Positions 54,653-63,601 of a stretch of 64,000 nt of DNA are shown here, piece after piece. The notes beneath the pieces are model-generated. The model was not told the origin of the DNA. It worked only from the letters and a program-made list of their open reading frames with translations, and made no database searches. A program made the position numbers and the translations under genes. The first letter of the stretch is position 1; each line of letters starts with the position of its first letter. Origin of the DNA: Algoriphagus iocasae (GTDB lineage Bacteria; Bacteroidota; Bacteroidia; Cytophagales; Cyclobacteriaceae). The stretch is from NCBI RefSeq assembly GCF_014206875.1, contig NZ_JACIJO010000002.1, positions 930,001 through 994,000 of the forward strand, in the 5' to 3' direction.

Positions 54653-55897
54653 ATGTCTGCAAAATATACTTCATTTGGTGTTGGTTTCTCTGAAACAACA
54701 AATTCAACGCTTGCTGGAGTAGAAGCAACTAAACAAGCATTATCTAAGGCTGGACTTTCTCCACAGGAAGCCCAGCTTTGTTTTTTGTTTTGTACTTCAC
54801 GTCATGATGCAGAAAGTTTCTTCGAAGGTGTAAAATCTTGTGTTGGAAGAGAAACTCAATTTTTTGGAGGTTACTCCAATGGATCTTGTACCAATACAGA
54901 GCTTGGATATGATGGATATCAAGTGGTGGTAGGTATTTTGAGCAAAGGAGATTATAAATTTGATCTGATTTTAAAGGAAGGAATTGGTTTCCATGAATAT
55001 GAAATAGGGAAAGAATTAGGGCAAGAAATTCAAAAAAAGGACCTTGGTAGAAATGCTCAAATGTTCTTGCTTTTTGATGCCGTAAATAGATTAGAGGGGA
55101 GATTTCGGATGAATTATGGAACTCCTTTTATTAAAGGAATGAGTGAATCAATTACTGAGTGGCCAAATATCATTGGTGCCAGGATGCTCGGGGATATGAA
55201 GTTTAAACCTACCCATCAATGGTGTGGTAGGGAAATGAGCAAAAATGCGGCGATGGCGCTGCTTTTTCATGGAAATATTCAGATTGATTCCCAAATTATG
55301 CATGGCTGCCAACCTGCAAGTGCGTATCATCAAGTAACTGCAGTCAAAGGGGCCAATATTTTGGAATTGGACAATCAGCCTGCTTTAGATGTAGTCGGGG
55401 AAATATTAGGGAGTGATTTGATTGAAAGACCTCAGGAATTAAAGTTTTTTGTCACATTGGGAAAAAATGTTGGGGACAAATGGAAACCTTATAGTCCTGG
55501 TGATTATATCAATAGAATGTGTGTGGGTGTAGATACGGTAGGCAAAGGGCTTTATATGGCAGAAATGGATATAGAACCAGGGATGGAAGTGCAATTGATG
55601 CGAAGAAGTTTTGAAATGGAGTACGTTTCTATTCGAACCAAAAAATTGATTGAGCGGGTGAAATCAAATAATAGGAGGATAATTTTTGGTTTATATATAA
55701 ATTGTTCTGGACGGGCGGCAGCTTATTCTAACCAAACAGATGAAGATGTCCGGTATGTTCAATCAGCAATTGATGGGGAGTTTCCACTATTGGGCATTTA
55801 TGAGGCTGGAGAACTAGCTATGATCAAAGACCAACTTCAGGTGCTTGATTGGACGGGGCTCTTTTGCATTTTTAGTGAAAAAATAACAAATGATTAA
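54653..55897 (+). CDS. FIST-domain sensor protein
   Basis: The 414-residue soluble protein has a FIST N domain (about 10-200: FLFCTSRHDAESFFEGV, FFGGYSNGSCTNTELG, GARMLGDMKF) and a FIST C domain (about 225-400: YINCSGRAAAY, FPLLGIYEAGELAM). FIST domains are cytoplasmic ligand-binding modules, thought to sense small molecules such as amino acids; the ligand is not established. Here the domain stands alone, without a fused kinase or methyl-accepting part, and its stop overlaps the cyclase start by one base (TAATG), so it probably controls the cyclase directly. Confidence 0.92.
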   Translation: MSAKYTSFGVGFSETTNSTLAGVEATKQALSKAGLSPQEAQLCFLFCTSRHDAESFFEGVKSCVGRETQFFGGYSNGSCTNTELGYDGYQVVVGILSKGDYKFDLILKEGIGFHEYEIGKELGQEIQKKDLGRNAQMFLLFDAVNRLEGRFRMNYGTPFIKGMSESITEWPNIIGARMLGDMKFKPTHQWCGREMSKNAAMALLFHGNIQIDSQIMHGCQPASAYHQVTAVKGANILELDNQPALDVVGEILGSDLIERPQELKFFVTLGKNVGDKWKPYSPGDYINRMCVGVDTVGKGLYMAEMDIEPGMEVQLMRRSFEMEYVSIRTKKLIERVKSNNRRIIFGLYINCSGRAAAYSNQTDEDVRYVQSAIDGEFPLLGIYEAGELAMIKDQLQVLDWTGLFCIFSEKITND

Positions 55898-57294
55898 TGG
55901 AGCCGGAGTCAAATGATCAGCAGATTAAAGAGCTTCAAAGGCAGGTAAAATATTATCGTGACCTTTCTGACGAAGTTGCGGGACAAAATATCAGGAGTGA
56001 TTCTCAAATTTCATTGCTCAAAAGAAAACTGACCCAAAAAGAAAATGGATTTACCATTCTATCTGCTTTACATGATTCTTTTGGCCAGCAAATTTTTGAA
56101 GAAGACTTTATCGTCAATACACTTTTATTGATCAATACAACACTGAAGATGGATAAAACAGTGGTTGTCTGGAAAGCTCCAGGAAAAAACCACGTTTTTC
56201 AAACAAGATTTCATATGGGGTTTGAAAAATCAGAAGTAGAAAAGATCATGCCGGTAGAAATCGATTTTTTTGAAGCAGAGGAAAAGATTGTTCGGCCTTT
56301 TATTAAAAATAAGATGAGTCCTCCTAGTCATATTGCAGAGGAGCTACAATCAAAATTACTTATTCCATTTTTCATCTCAGTCCCTATTAGGATGCGGAGT
56401 GAGATCATAGCCTGGATGATTACAGGGAGGGAAAAAGAGGCTTGGCCTTTTTATCCGATTTTAGATGAGGGAGATCTTGATACTTTGGTATCTATTTCAG
56501 GTTTTCTGGAAGCTGGACTTTCCAATGCCAGTTTATATAATAGCCTAGAAAAAGCAAATGAAGAATTAGAATCTTACAATCAGGAATTGGAAAAACGAGT
56601 AGCAGAGAGAACCAAAGATCTGAGGAAGAAAAATCGGGAGTTGACCTTTGAAAAAAAACGATCAGAGGATTTGTTGTTGAATATTTTACCAGAAGAAACC
56701 GCAGAAGAGTTAAAAAAATATGGATTTGCAAAGGCAAAACTTCAGGAAAATGCAACAGTGATGTTTACCGATTTTGTCAATTTCACCAAATTTTCATCTA
56801 GTATATCCTCCGAAGAATTAGTGGCTGAGTTGGACCATTGTTTCAGGAACTTTGATACAATTACTACTAAATATAGATTGGAGAAAATAAAAACAATTGG
56901 GGATGCTCACATGAGCGCCTGTGGAGTGACAGGAGATGGAGGAGATGCATCAGATGTGATTCGGGCAGGTTTAGAAATGAGGGATTTTGTAGAAAAATAT
57001 GCGCTTGAAAAACCTGAACATCTACGTCCTTATTTTAAAATAAGAGTAGGTATCAATACTGGCCCAGTTGTATCAGGAGTGGTCGGATTAAAGAAATTTT
57101 CCTTTGATATCTGGGGTGATACTGTAAATACCGCAGACCGAATTCAGTCTGGATCCATTGCAGGAAAAGTGAACGTTTCAGAAAGTACTTATCTCTTGAC
57201 AAAAGACTTATTTGAATTTGAAAACAGAGGTAAAATTGCTGCCAAAAACAAGGGTGAAATTCAAATGTATTTTGTGGAAAGAAAGGTTAACTAG
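55897..57294 (+). CDS. Class III adenylate cyclase with GAF-like domain
   Basis: The 465-residue soluble protein has a short N-terminal coiled coil (7-50), a GAF-like domain (~52-205), a long coiled coil (~210-260) and a class III cyclase domain (~285-463). All catalytic residues are visible: metal ligands Asp292 (FTDFVNFT) and Asp336 (KTIGDAHM), adenine-selecting Lys332 and Asp404 (FDIWGD), and transition-state Asn411 and Arg415 (VNTADR). This set predicts cAMP rather than cGMP. It must act as a dimer. Gene order puts it under FIST and OsmC input; no cAMP receptor is seen in the window. Its last 8 nt overlap the convergent MscS gene. Confidence 0.94.
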   Translation: MEPESNDQQIKELQRQVKYYRDLSDEVAGQNIRSDSQISLLKRKLTQKENGFTILSALHDSFGQQIFEEDFIVNTLLLINTTLKMDKTVVVWKAPGKNHVFQTRFHMGFEKSEVEKIMPVEIDFFEAEEKIVRPFIKNKMSPPSHIAEELQSKLLIPFFISVPIRMRSEIIAWMITGREKEAWPFYPILDEGDLDTLVSISGFLEAGLSNASLYNSLEKANEELESYNQELEKRVAERTKDLRKKNRELTFEKKRSEDLLLNILPEETAEELKKYGFAKAKLQENATVMFTDFVNFTKFSSSISSEELVAELDHCFRNFDTITTKYRLEKIKTIGDAHMSACGVTGDGGDASDVIRAGLEMRDFVEKYALEKPEHLRPYFKIRVGINTGPVVSGVVGLKKFSFDIWGDTVNTADRIQSGSIAGKVNVSESTYLLTKDLFEFENRGKIAAKNKGEIQMYFVERKVN

Positions 57295-58216
57295 GAGATG
57301 ATGGAGGTTCTTTCTCCATTAATACTCTGGTCTTTGGAAGACATTCAGGATAATTTTTCTGAATAAATTCTATCATTTTTTCACGAACATAAACCCTCAA
57401 ATCCCAAGCTACTGGGGAATTTCTGGCACTAACCAATATTCTGGTTTCAACTGTATGCTCTTTTGCATCACTGACTTGTAAAACTTTTACCTTTTTATCC
57501 CACAAATCTGTCTTTTCGAGGATCCTATCTAATTCTTTTCGCAGCTCATCAAAAGGAATTGTATAATCAGTGTATATAAATACAGAGCCTAATAAGTCAC
57601 CGGAAGTTCTAGTCCAGTTTTGAAAGGGTTTTTCCAGAAAATAGGTGGTAGGAAGGACCAATCTTCTCAGATCCCAAATCCTTACCACAATATAATTCAA
57701 GTTGATCTCCTCAATCCAACCCCATTCTCCTTCTACAACCACTGCATCCTCTAACCGGAATGGTTGAGTAAATGCAATCTGAATTCCGGCTATCAGTGTT
57801 CCTATCGCTTTCTGAGCTGAAAAACCAATGATGATTCCTGCAACTCCAGCAGAAGCGAAAAAGCCGACTCCTACTTTTCTCACCGATTCAAAGGATAATA
57901 AAATCAGTCCTATGGAAAATAAGATAATGATGAAATTGGCGATTTTGACAAGGATGTTGATTTGGGTGTAGACTTTTCTTGCCCTTAAATTATCCTCCTG
58001 AGATATATCATATTGCTTGAGAAACATGGATTTGACAATCTGCATTCCTACTAAGAAACACCAGGTAAATCCAAATATTATCAAGACTGTATTGAGATGA
58101 GGTAAATAGGCCATCAAACCTTCCCATTCTTTGGCCTCTTGTCCAAAATAAAGTTTCAAAAAGGATAGAATTAGGGTGACTACTAATGGCAAAACCAAAC
58201 GTTTGTAATATTTCAT
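57287..58216 (-). CDS. MscS-family mechanosensitive channel
   Basis: The 309-residue protein has four hydrophobic helices, of which the last is the pore helix with small residues (FFASAGVAGIIIGFSAQKAIGTLIAGI). The cytoplasmic beta domain follows with FRLEDAVVVEGEWGWIEEINLNYIVVRIWD and LPTTYFLEKPFQNWTR. It should open on membrane tension to release solutes. A 14-nt palindrome (TCGGAT, ATCCGA arms; 58239-58252) lies 22 nt before the start and might be an operator. Confidence 0.93.
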   Translation of the reverse strand: MKYYKRLVLPLVVTLILSFLKLYFGQEAKEWEGLMAYLPHLNTVLIIFGFTWCFLVGMQIVKSMFLKQYDISQEDNLRARKVYTQINILVKIANFIIILFSIGLILLSFESVRKVGVGFFASAGVAGIIIGFSAQKAIGTLIAGIQIAFTQPFRLEDAVVVEGEWGWIEEINLNYIVVRIWDLRRLVLPTTYFLEKPFQNWTRTSGDLLGSVFIYTDYTIPFDELRKELDRILEKTDLWDKKVKVLQVSDAKEHTVETRILVSARNSPVAWDLRVYVREKMIEFIQKNYPECLPKTRVLMEKEPPSSPS

Positions 58217-58397
58217 GGCGGTAGTAAAAAGAGATTATTCGGATAAATCCGACATTGAAAAAGGTGATTTTGGGCGAATCAATTCTAGAAATTAGGGAAA
58301 TACGAGTACAAAGTCAAAAATTGAAAATTTTCACATTCATAATAATGATTTCACTGGATTGGATTTTATCCTGTGATTTATGCTTTCAATTCTATTC

Positions 58398-58427
58398 AAA
58401 AAAAAACCGCCTCATAGGAAGGCGGTT
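58398..58427 (-). terminator. Rho-independent terminator
   Basis: A 7-bp stem (AACCGCC with GGCGGTT) and 9-nt loop; nine T follow on the minus strand. It closes the cytochrome gene at 58448. Confidence 0.92.
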
Positions 58428-58447
58428 CAAAATTGTTTTTGGAATTT

Positions 58448-58801
58448 TTATTTTTCAGGCATTCCGCTCTCTTTCCAAGTCTCAAATAATGCTATTTGAT
58501 CAGCTGTCAAAGCTGGTTTTTTTAACTGAAAAGGCATAAATCCTTTCTCATCCTGTGGCTTCTTTACCCTCTCTAAAATATCATCAATATTTGAGGAAAC
58601 TGCATTGTAAGTGTCTAGGTACTTTTTCTTGCCTTCATCAGGAAAATGGCAAGGAGTACAACTTGCAATCAAAATTGGCTTGATGTCTTTTTCATAAGAA
58701 ACTGCTGACAAGGAAGGAGCAGTAGCTTTTTTAGAGCTTGTACAGGACTGGTAAACAATCAAGCCAAATGCTGCAATCAAAATTAAGTAGCGTGTTTTCA
58801 T
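58448..58801 (-). CDS. Small c-type cytochrome lipoprotein
   Basis: The 117-residue protein has a lipoprotein-like signal (GLIVYQSC, Cys20) and one haem c site, CTPCH in IASCTPCHFPDEGK. A distal methionine ligand is likely in KGFMPFQ. Single-haem c-type domains of this size shuttle electrons in the periplasm. It is monocistronic, with its own terminator; no partner oxidase or dehydrogenase gene is nearby. Confidence 0.9.
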   Translation of the reverse strand: MKTRYLILIAAFGLIVYQSCTSSKKATAPSLSAVSYEKDIKPILIASCTPCHFPDEGKKKYLDTYNAVSSNIDDILERVKKPQDEKGFMPFQLKKPALTADQIALFETWKESGMPEK

Positions 58802-59015
58802 AGTGTTGAATTATTGGGTTAGGTAGATTCTTTCTCTTAGATGGATTGTGAAACAATAATTTAAAGTCTATAGGAAAAACATAGAAATGTAAGTAATTCT
58901 TTAATAAAGAAAAATACGAAATTTTATATGGGGAGTTATTTTATCCAGAAAAATAAATAGTTGTTTATCTGTTTTATATCGAAATAATAAAAGAGAGGCT
59001 CAACCTATATGAGAA

Positions 59016-59480
59016 TTATTGACACGGAACTGGTTTCAAAGCAAGTCCATGACTGTAATCCAATGAATCGATATTTACCTGTACCGGAATCCCATCCACT
59101 TCTTTCATTTCTCCAAAACCTTCTTTCCAACCCTCATCAGTGTTTTTGAAGACCACTTGACGTTTTGAAGTTTGACCTTCTGATTGAAAAGTGTATTCAG
59201 CGATAATCAAATTATCCCTGATTTCCCCGTCAATGGTTCCTGAATTTTTATCCTTTTCAAATAAGGAATAATCCAGAGTTCCATTGATATTCGTTCCGTC
59301 AATATGGGTAGTTAATTTAATGGTGTCTTTCTCACTTATGTATTGAAAACATTCCGTGTTCATGTCCGTAAGTTGTTCATCCTCTGGGGAAAAGGCTACC
59401 TCAATTGGGGAATCTTCTTTTGGCCCTTTGCAAGAAATCATGGCCAATACAATAAAAAATGCGGCTATAGATGCTTTCAT
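59016..59480 (-). CDS. Lipoprotein of unknown function
   Basis: The 154-residue protein has a lipoprotein signal (FIVLAMISC, Cys17). The mature part is acidic, with beta-strand patterns (LTTHIDGTNINGTLDYSLF, LIIAEYTFQSEGQ), resembling small lipocalin-like or barrel lipoproteins, but I do not recognise a family. It stands alone, downstream of the terminator at 59515-59546. Confidence 0.82.
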   Translation of the reverse strand: MKASIAAFFIVLAMISCKGPKEDSPIEVAFSPEDEQLTDMNTECFQYISEKDTIKLTTHIDGTNINGTLDYSLFEKDKNSGTIDGEIRDNLIIAEYTFQSEGQTSKRQVVFKNTDEGWKEGFGEMKEVDGIPVQVNIDSLDYSHGLALKPVPCQ

Positions 59481-59514
59481 GATGATTTTTTGTTTTGTCT
59501 TCCTTAATTAATGC

Positions 59515-59546
59515 AAAAAGACCGCCAATAGGATGACGGTCTTTTT
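59515..59546 (-). terminator. Rho-independent terminator
   Basis: A 10-bp stem (AAAAAGACCG with CGGTCTTTTT) with a 12-nt loop and T run on the minus strand; it ends the TolB-like gene at 59569. Confidence 0.92.
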
Positions 59547-59568
59547 GATTTTATTGAAAAAAGGTAGG

Positions 59569-60678
59569 TTAATCTCCAATCCATTCGGCTACAAAAAGAT
59601 TGGTGTCCCTTGTGCCACCATTGTTTCTATTGCTGGAGAAAACAAGGTATTTCCCATCGTTAGAGAATACTGGGAAAGCATCAAAGGTCCCATCATGAGT
59701 GATTCTTGTTAATCCGGTTCCATCTAAATTGATCATGAATAAATTGAAAGGATAGCCTCTTTCCGTCTCATGATTGGAAGCAAAAATGATCTTCTCACCA
59801 GATGGATGGAAGAAAGGTGCCCAGTTAGCTTTGCCCAGATCTGTTATCTTTTTCACGTCAGATCCATCTGCATTTGCCACATAAAGCTCCATGCTGGTTG
59901 GCATCACCAAACCTTCATTTAAAAGATCTTTGTATTCTTTGATTTCTTCTTCTGTTTGAGGACGAGATGCTCTCCAAATAATCTTTGATCCATCTGGTGA
60001 GAAAAATGCACCGCCATCATATCCTAAATCTGAAGTAATTTGCTTGACATCGGACCCATCTATATTCATAGTATATAGCTCCAAATCGCCAGTTCTAATA
60101 GATGTGAATATAATTTTATCCCCTTTTGGTGAAACTGTTGCTTCTGCATCGTAACCAGGAGTATCGGTCAATTGAGAGATAATATTTCCTTGCTGATCAG
60201 CGGTGAAAATGTCGAAGCTATCATAAATCGGCCAGACATATTTGCCATCTTCTCTTCTTTCCGGTACAGGCGGGCAGTTTTCATCTCCCAAATGCGTGGA
60301 TCCGTAGACAATGGTTTTGTCTCCCGGAAGGAAGTAAGAACAGGTAGTTCTTCCTAGACCTGTACTCAGTCGCTGAGGTGCATTGTTTTTCAAATCATCT
60401 TCTCTCCAATTGGTATAAAATATCTGATCACAATCAGATCCCCAACCAGAATAATCTGATTGAAACACAAGCATCGAATCATCAAATGACCAATACGCTT
60501 CTGCATTGTTCCCTCCAAAAGTGATTTGTTTGATGTTTTTTAAATACTTCATTTCCTCTGGAGTCAGAAGAAGTGAGTCTGAGGCTGAGTGCGCATTGGA
60601 TTCTAGCTCAGTTTGAACTTCCGTCTTTGGGCTACAAGCAAAGGAAAGTAGCAGCATGGCAACAAAAATTTGTCTCAT
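59569..60678 (-). CDS. TolB-like beta-propeller lipoprotein
   Basis: The 369-residue protein has a lipoprotein signal (LLLSFAC, Cys15) and a six-bladed PD40-type propeller with repeated forms of SPKGDKIIFTSIRTGDLELYTMNIDGSDVKQ split over the blades, for instance SPDGSKIIWRAS, HPSGEKIIFASN and SNDGKYLVFSSN. Such proteins bind peptides or glycans or act as scaffolds in the envelope; no catalytic domain is attached. The gene is divergent from the M28 peptidase gene and shares a compact promoter region with it. Confidence 0.9.
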   Translation of the reverse strand: MRQIFVAMLLLSFACSPKTEVQTELESNAHSASDSLLLTPEEMKYLKNIKQITFGGNNAEAYWSFDDSMLVFQSDYSGWGSDCDQIFYTNWREDDLKNNAPQRLSTGLGRTTCSYFLPGDKTIVYGSTHLGDENCPPVPERREDGKYVWPIYDSFDIFTADQQGNIISQLTDTPGYDAEATVSPKGDKIIFTSIRTGDLELYTMNIDGSDVKQITSDLGYDGGAFFSPDGSKIIWRASRPQTEEEIKEYKDLLNEGLVMPTSMELYVANADGSDVKKITDLGKANWAPFFHPSGEKIIFASNHETERGYPFNLFMINLDGTGLTRITHDGTFDAFPVFSNDGKYLVFSSNRNNGGTRDTNLFVAEWIGD

Positions 60679-60709
60679 ATTTTTGATAGAAAATTAAAGG
60701 ATAGCAAGG

Positions 60710-60717
60710 CAAAGTTA
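60710..60717 (-). promoter_or_regulatory. -7 promoter element of the TolB-like gene
   Basis: On the minus strand this reads TAACTTTG, a full match to TAnnTTTG, 31 nt before the start at 60678. It is 8 bp from the opposite-strand element at 60726, so the two promoters are back to back. Confidence 0.6.
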
Positions 60718-60725
60718 CCATTTAT

Positions 60726-60733
60726 TATCTTTG
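60726..60733 (+). promoter_or_regulatory. -7 promoter element of the M28 peptidase gene
   Basis: TATCTTTG, a full match to TAnnTTTG. Transcription would begin near 60740, so the ATG at 60741 would be nearly leaderless and the ATG at 60753 is the more likely start. Confidence 0.65.
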
Positions 60734-60752
60734 GCAAAAGATGATTAATACT

Positions 60753-61997
60753 ATGAAAAACTTCCATAAATATACATTTCCAATCTTTGTCATTTTTCTT
60801 GCTTTGGCGAGTTGTAATACTGCTCCTTCGGAGGAAAGCTTGTTGAAGGGTTTGAAAGAAGATGTCACATTTCTAGCAGCGGACGATCTCGGCGGGCGAG
60901 CTATAGGAACTGAAGGTGAACAGAAAGCTTCAGAATATCTTGCGGCGGAGTTTGAAGAAATCGGTTTGTTGCCGAAAGGTACAGAGGGGTATTTTCAGCC
61001 TTTTACCGTATCAAAACCTAGTAATCCACATGAAGAGGCGATAATTGGAACAGATGGAGAAGGGGTAACAGGCAGAAATGTAGTCGGTTTTATTGATAAT
61101 AATTCAGAAAATACCATCGTCATCGGAGCACATTTTGATCACTTGGGAATGGGAGGACAAGGGTCTCTTCATCGTGGAGATTCCGCAATTCATAATGGTG
61201 CGGATGACAATGCCAGTGGGACAGCAGCCTTAGTAGCTTTGGCAAGAATTCTTAAACATGAAGAGCACAAAAGCAATTTTCTGTTTATCGCTTTTTCAGG
61301 TGAGGAAAATGGGTTGTGGGGTTCCAACTACTTTGTGAAAAACCCTACTATCGATCTTTCTCAAATTAATTACATGATCAACATGGATATGGTTGGTCGA
61401 ATGAACGAAGAAAAAACTTTGGCGATCAATGGTGTTGGAACCAGCCCTAGTTTTGTTCCTACATTGGATTTGGCGAATGCCGACAGCTTGAAATTAGTAA
61501 CCTCTGAGTCTGGTGTTGGTCCTTCCGATCACACTTCGTTTTATCTGCAGGATTTGCCGGTACTTCATTTTTTCACTGGCCAACATGAAGATTATCACAA
61601 GCCTTCAGATGATTCGGAATTAATCAACTACGATGGTTTATTGCTTGTTGTGAAATACATTGATAGGCTAGTTAGTCAATTGGATACTGAACCAAAACTG
61701 GCTTTTACCAAAACTAAAGACAGCAATGGAGATTCTCCAAGGTTTACGGTTTCCTTAGGCGTGGTTCCTGATTATTTGTACGATGGCAAGGGAATGAGAA
61801 TTGACGGGGTTTCGGAAGACAAGCCTGCTCAGGCTGCTGGATTGATGAAAGGAGATGTGGTTGTTCAAATGGGCGACTCCACTATTGTCGATATGATGAG
61901 TTACATGCGCGCATTAAGCTCTTTCCAAAAAGGTGATGAAGTGCTTCTAGGCTATGAGAGAGATGGGGAGAAAAAGGAAGTGAAGGTTGTTTTATAG
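60753..61997 (+). CDS. M28-family aminopeptidase with PDZ domain
   Basis: The 414-residue lipoprotein (IFLALASC, Cys21 from this start) is a di-zinc peptidase with a short PA-like insert missing. Zinc ligands are in GAHFDHLG, NGADDNASG, the Glu pair of SGEENGLWG, Asp of MINMDMVGR, and His of DYHKPSD. A C-terminal PDZ domain (~330-414: GVSEDKPAQAAGLMKGDVVVQMGD) probably recognises substrates or partners. It removes N-terminal residues from peptides in the envelope. The upstream ATG at 60741 would add four residues (MINT) but sits too close to the promoter element at 60726. Confidence 0.93.
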   Translation: MKNFHKYTFPIFVIFLALASCNTAPSEESLLKGLKEDVTFLAADDLGGRAIGTEGEQKASEYLAAEFEEIGLLPKGTEGYFQPFTVSKPSNPHEEAIIGTDGEGVTGRNVVGFIDNNSENTIVIGAHFDHLGMGGQGSLHRGDSAIHNGADDNASGTAALVALARILKHEEHKSNFLFIAFSGEENGLWGSNYFVKNPTIDLSQINYMINMDMVGRMNEEKTLAINGVGTSPSFVPTLDLANADSLKLVTSESGVGPSDHTSFYLQDLPVLHFFTGQHEDYHKPSDDSELINYDGLLLVVKYIDRLVSQLDTEPKLAFTKTKDSNGDSPRFTVSLGVVPDYLYDGKGMRIDGVSEDKPAQAAGLMKGDVVVQMGDSTIVDMMSYMRALSSFQKGDEVLLGYERDGEKKEVKVVL

Positions 61998-62000
61998 TAG

Positions 62001-62028
62001 CTAGAAGCAAGACTTAAGAATCAAGACT
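62001..62028 (+). repeat. Degenerate 7-nt tandem array (4 units)
   Basis: Four units in phase (CTAGAAG, CAAGACT, TAAGAAT, CAAGACT), starting 3 nt after the peptidase stop and ending just before the terminator, the same placement as after the OsmC gene at 40665. Confidence 0.65.
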
Positions 62029-62030
62029 TT

Positions 62031-62067
62031 AAAAAAAACCCGAGTTCACTATAGAACTCGGGGTTTT
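62031..62067. terminator. Bidirectional rho-independent terminator
   Basis: A 9-bp stem (CCCGAGTTC with GAACTCGGG) with a 6-nt loop, T runs on both strands. It serves the peptidase gene and, about 100 nt away, the convergent GH43 gene. Confidence 0.9.
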
Positions 62068-62163
62068 GTTTTCGTTTATGTCATTAAAGTAAATTAAAGA
62101 TTTTCTTATTTTACTTTCCTTCGCCATATTCAAAGGCTTGCAAATGCTCTTGTATTCAAGGGT

Positions 62164-63195
62164 TTACTCAATTGGGTTCGCTTGAACTCCTTCGAAAGTC
62201 ATTTTGATCGGCTTGATCGTTCCGTCTTCATTAAATTCCATCACATCAATACAAGTTACCCGATGGTCTCTTCCTTCATTTGGAATAGGTCTTCTGTGAT
62301 AGACCATATACCAATCATCAGTTCCAGGCTTTTGGAAGGCTGAATTGTGACCTGCTCCGGTTGCAACTGTAGTATCTGATTCCAGAATCGTTCCGATCCT
62401 TTCCCAAGGACCATTGATATTATCTGACATGGCGTAGGCCACTTTGTAGCTGTCATTTGTCCAGCCGCCTTCTGACCACATGAAGTAATATTTTCCCTCT
62501 CTGATAAATACAAAAGGTCCTTCTACGTAGCCTTCTGGAGTAATTTCATGAAAAAGCTCTCCGTCTTCCCAAGGTTCAAAACCCGTAAAGTCAGCATTCA
62601 GTTTCCCGATGTTACAATGACTCCAACCACCATATAACATGTAATACGTACCATCCGTGTCTTTGAACACAAATTGGTCAATGGGTTGCGCATCATTGTA
62701 AAATTCCGAAAGCAAAGGCTTGCCTAGGTGATCCTTGAAAGGTCCTCCTGGGGAGTCAGCCACCGCAACACCCAATCCACCGAAGTGGTTGATGTCATTA
62801 TCTGGATCCCAACCTGGACGACTTGGTCGCTGAATGTCATTTGCAGAGAAGAAAAGGTAATATTTCCCGTCTTTTTCGATTGCCGCAGGAGCCCACATGG
62901 CTTGTCTAGCCCATTTGATCGCAGCAGTGTCCAATATATTTGCATGCTTTTCCCAGGTCACCAGGTCTTTGGATGAAAAGGCATCGAAATGCAGTTGGTC
63001 GGTGTATCCAGCAGAAAAAGTCGGGTAAACCCAATATTCATCTCCGAATACAATTCCTTCTGGATCTGCATACCAACCTTCTACAATTGGATTTCCGGCA
63101 AGTTTTGGAGCTTCAGTTTCTTCTGTTGTTTTTGGAGAAGAACAGGCAAAAGCTAGAGCTAAAGAGCCTGTCATTAAATAATAGCTAAGTTTCAT
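62164..63195 (-). CDS. Glycoside hydrolase family 43 protein
   Basis: The 343-residue lipoprotein (LALAFAC, Cys18) has a five-bladed GH43 propeller. The catalytic base is Asp44 (EGWYADPEG), the pKa-modulating aspartate is in AQPIDQFVF, and the acid is the glutamate in GYVEGPFVF. GAGHNSAF near the C-terminus is also typical. The family cleaves arabinose or xylose from plant and algal polymers; the substrate here is not known. No SusC/SusD genes or regulator flank it, so it is not in a classical polysaccharide utilisation locus. Confidence 0.93.
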   Translation of the reverse strand: MKLSYYLMTGSLALAFACSSPKTTEETEAPKLAGNPIVEGWYADPEGIVFGDEYWVYPTFSAGYTDQLHFDAFSSKDLVTWEKHANILDTAAIKWARQAMWAPAAIEKDGKYYLFFSANDIQRPSRPGWDPDNDINHFGGLGVAVADSPGGPFKDHLGKPLLSEFYNDAQPIDQFVFKDTDGTYYMLYGGWSHCNIGKLNADFTGFEPWEDGELFHEITPEGYVEGPFVFIREGKYYFMWSEGGWTNDSYKVAYAMSDNINGPWERIGTILESDTTVATGAGHNSAFQKPGTDDWYMVYHRRPIPNEGRDHRVTCIDVMEFNEDGTIKPIKMTFEGVQANPIE

Positions 63196-63296
63196 GAATT
63201 AGAATTGAGATCAAATGAAATCGAAATTTAAGCAGCACAAACCAAAAGAAGTTGCGTCTGGTGTAAAAGTGCTGAAAAATGAGGATTTTCTTAGAT

Positions 63297-63350
63297 TGAG
63301 CCGATTAAATCGTCTATTCGGCTCATAAAATAGATAATTATGAGCCGAAT
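63297..63350. promoter_or_regulatory. Three alternating GAGCCGA arms (candidate operator or switch)
   Basis: TGAGCCGA at 63297-63304 and again at 63341-63348 flank its complement TCGGCTCA at 63318-63325, so the middle arm can pair with either side. The second pairing is longer (11 bp, arms 63316-63326 and 63340-63350). It lies between the divergent GH43 (start 63195) and ileS genes. The rest of the gap 63196-63601 contains the ileS promoter element and no gene. Confidence 0.5.
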
Positions 63351-63462
63351 AATTTTTGTGATTCAAATCCGCCCTATAAAGTTTAATCTGCTACAAATAA
63401 TACCTAAAATCAGAGAATCTCCATTTTTTCCGATTCACCCTCCCAAAAAGGGGGATTTCTAC

Positions 63463-63470
63463 TATCTTTG
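63463..63470 (+). promoter_or_regulatory. -7 promoter element of ileS
   Basis: TATCTTTG, identical to the elements before lysA and the M28 gene. The predicted leader to the GTG at 63602 is about 125 nt, much longer than the others, and contains a weak 7-bp hairpin at 63491-63508. Confidence 0.55.
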
Positions 63471-63601
63471 TGCCTGCTTTTGAGGAGCATGGAAACCTTA
63501 GGGTTTTCTTTGCAGTTTTAGACTTTCAGGTTCTTTGGAGTCAAATTCTAAAAAGCATTAATCAGAATCAAATCACCTACTTGCCTACAAGAAAGGATAT
63601 T

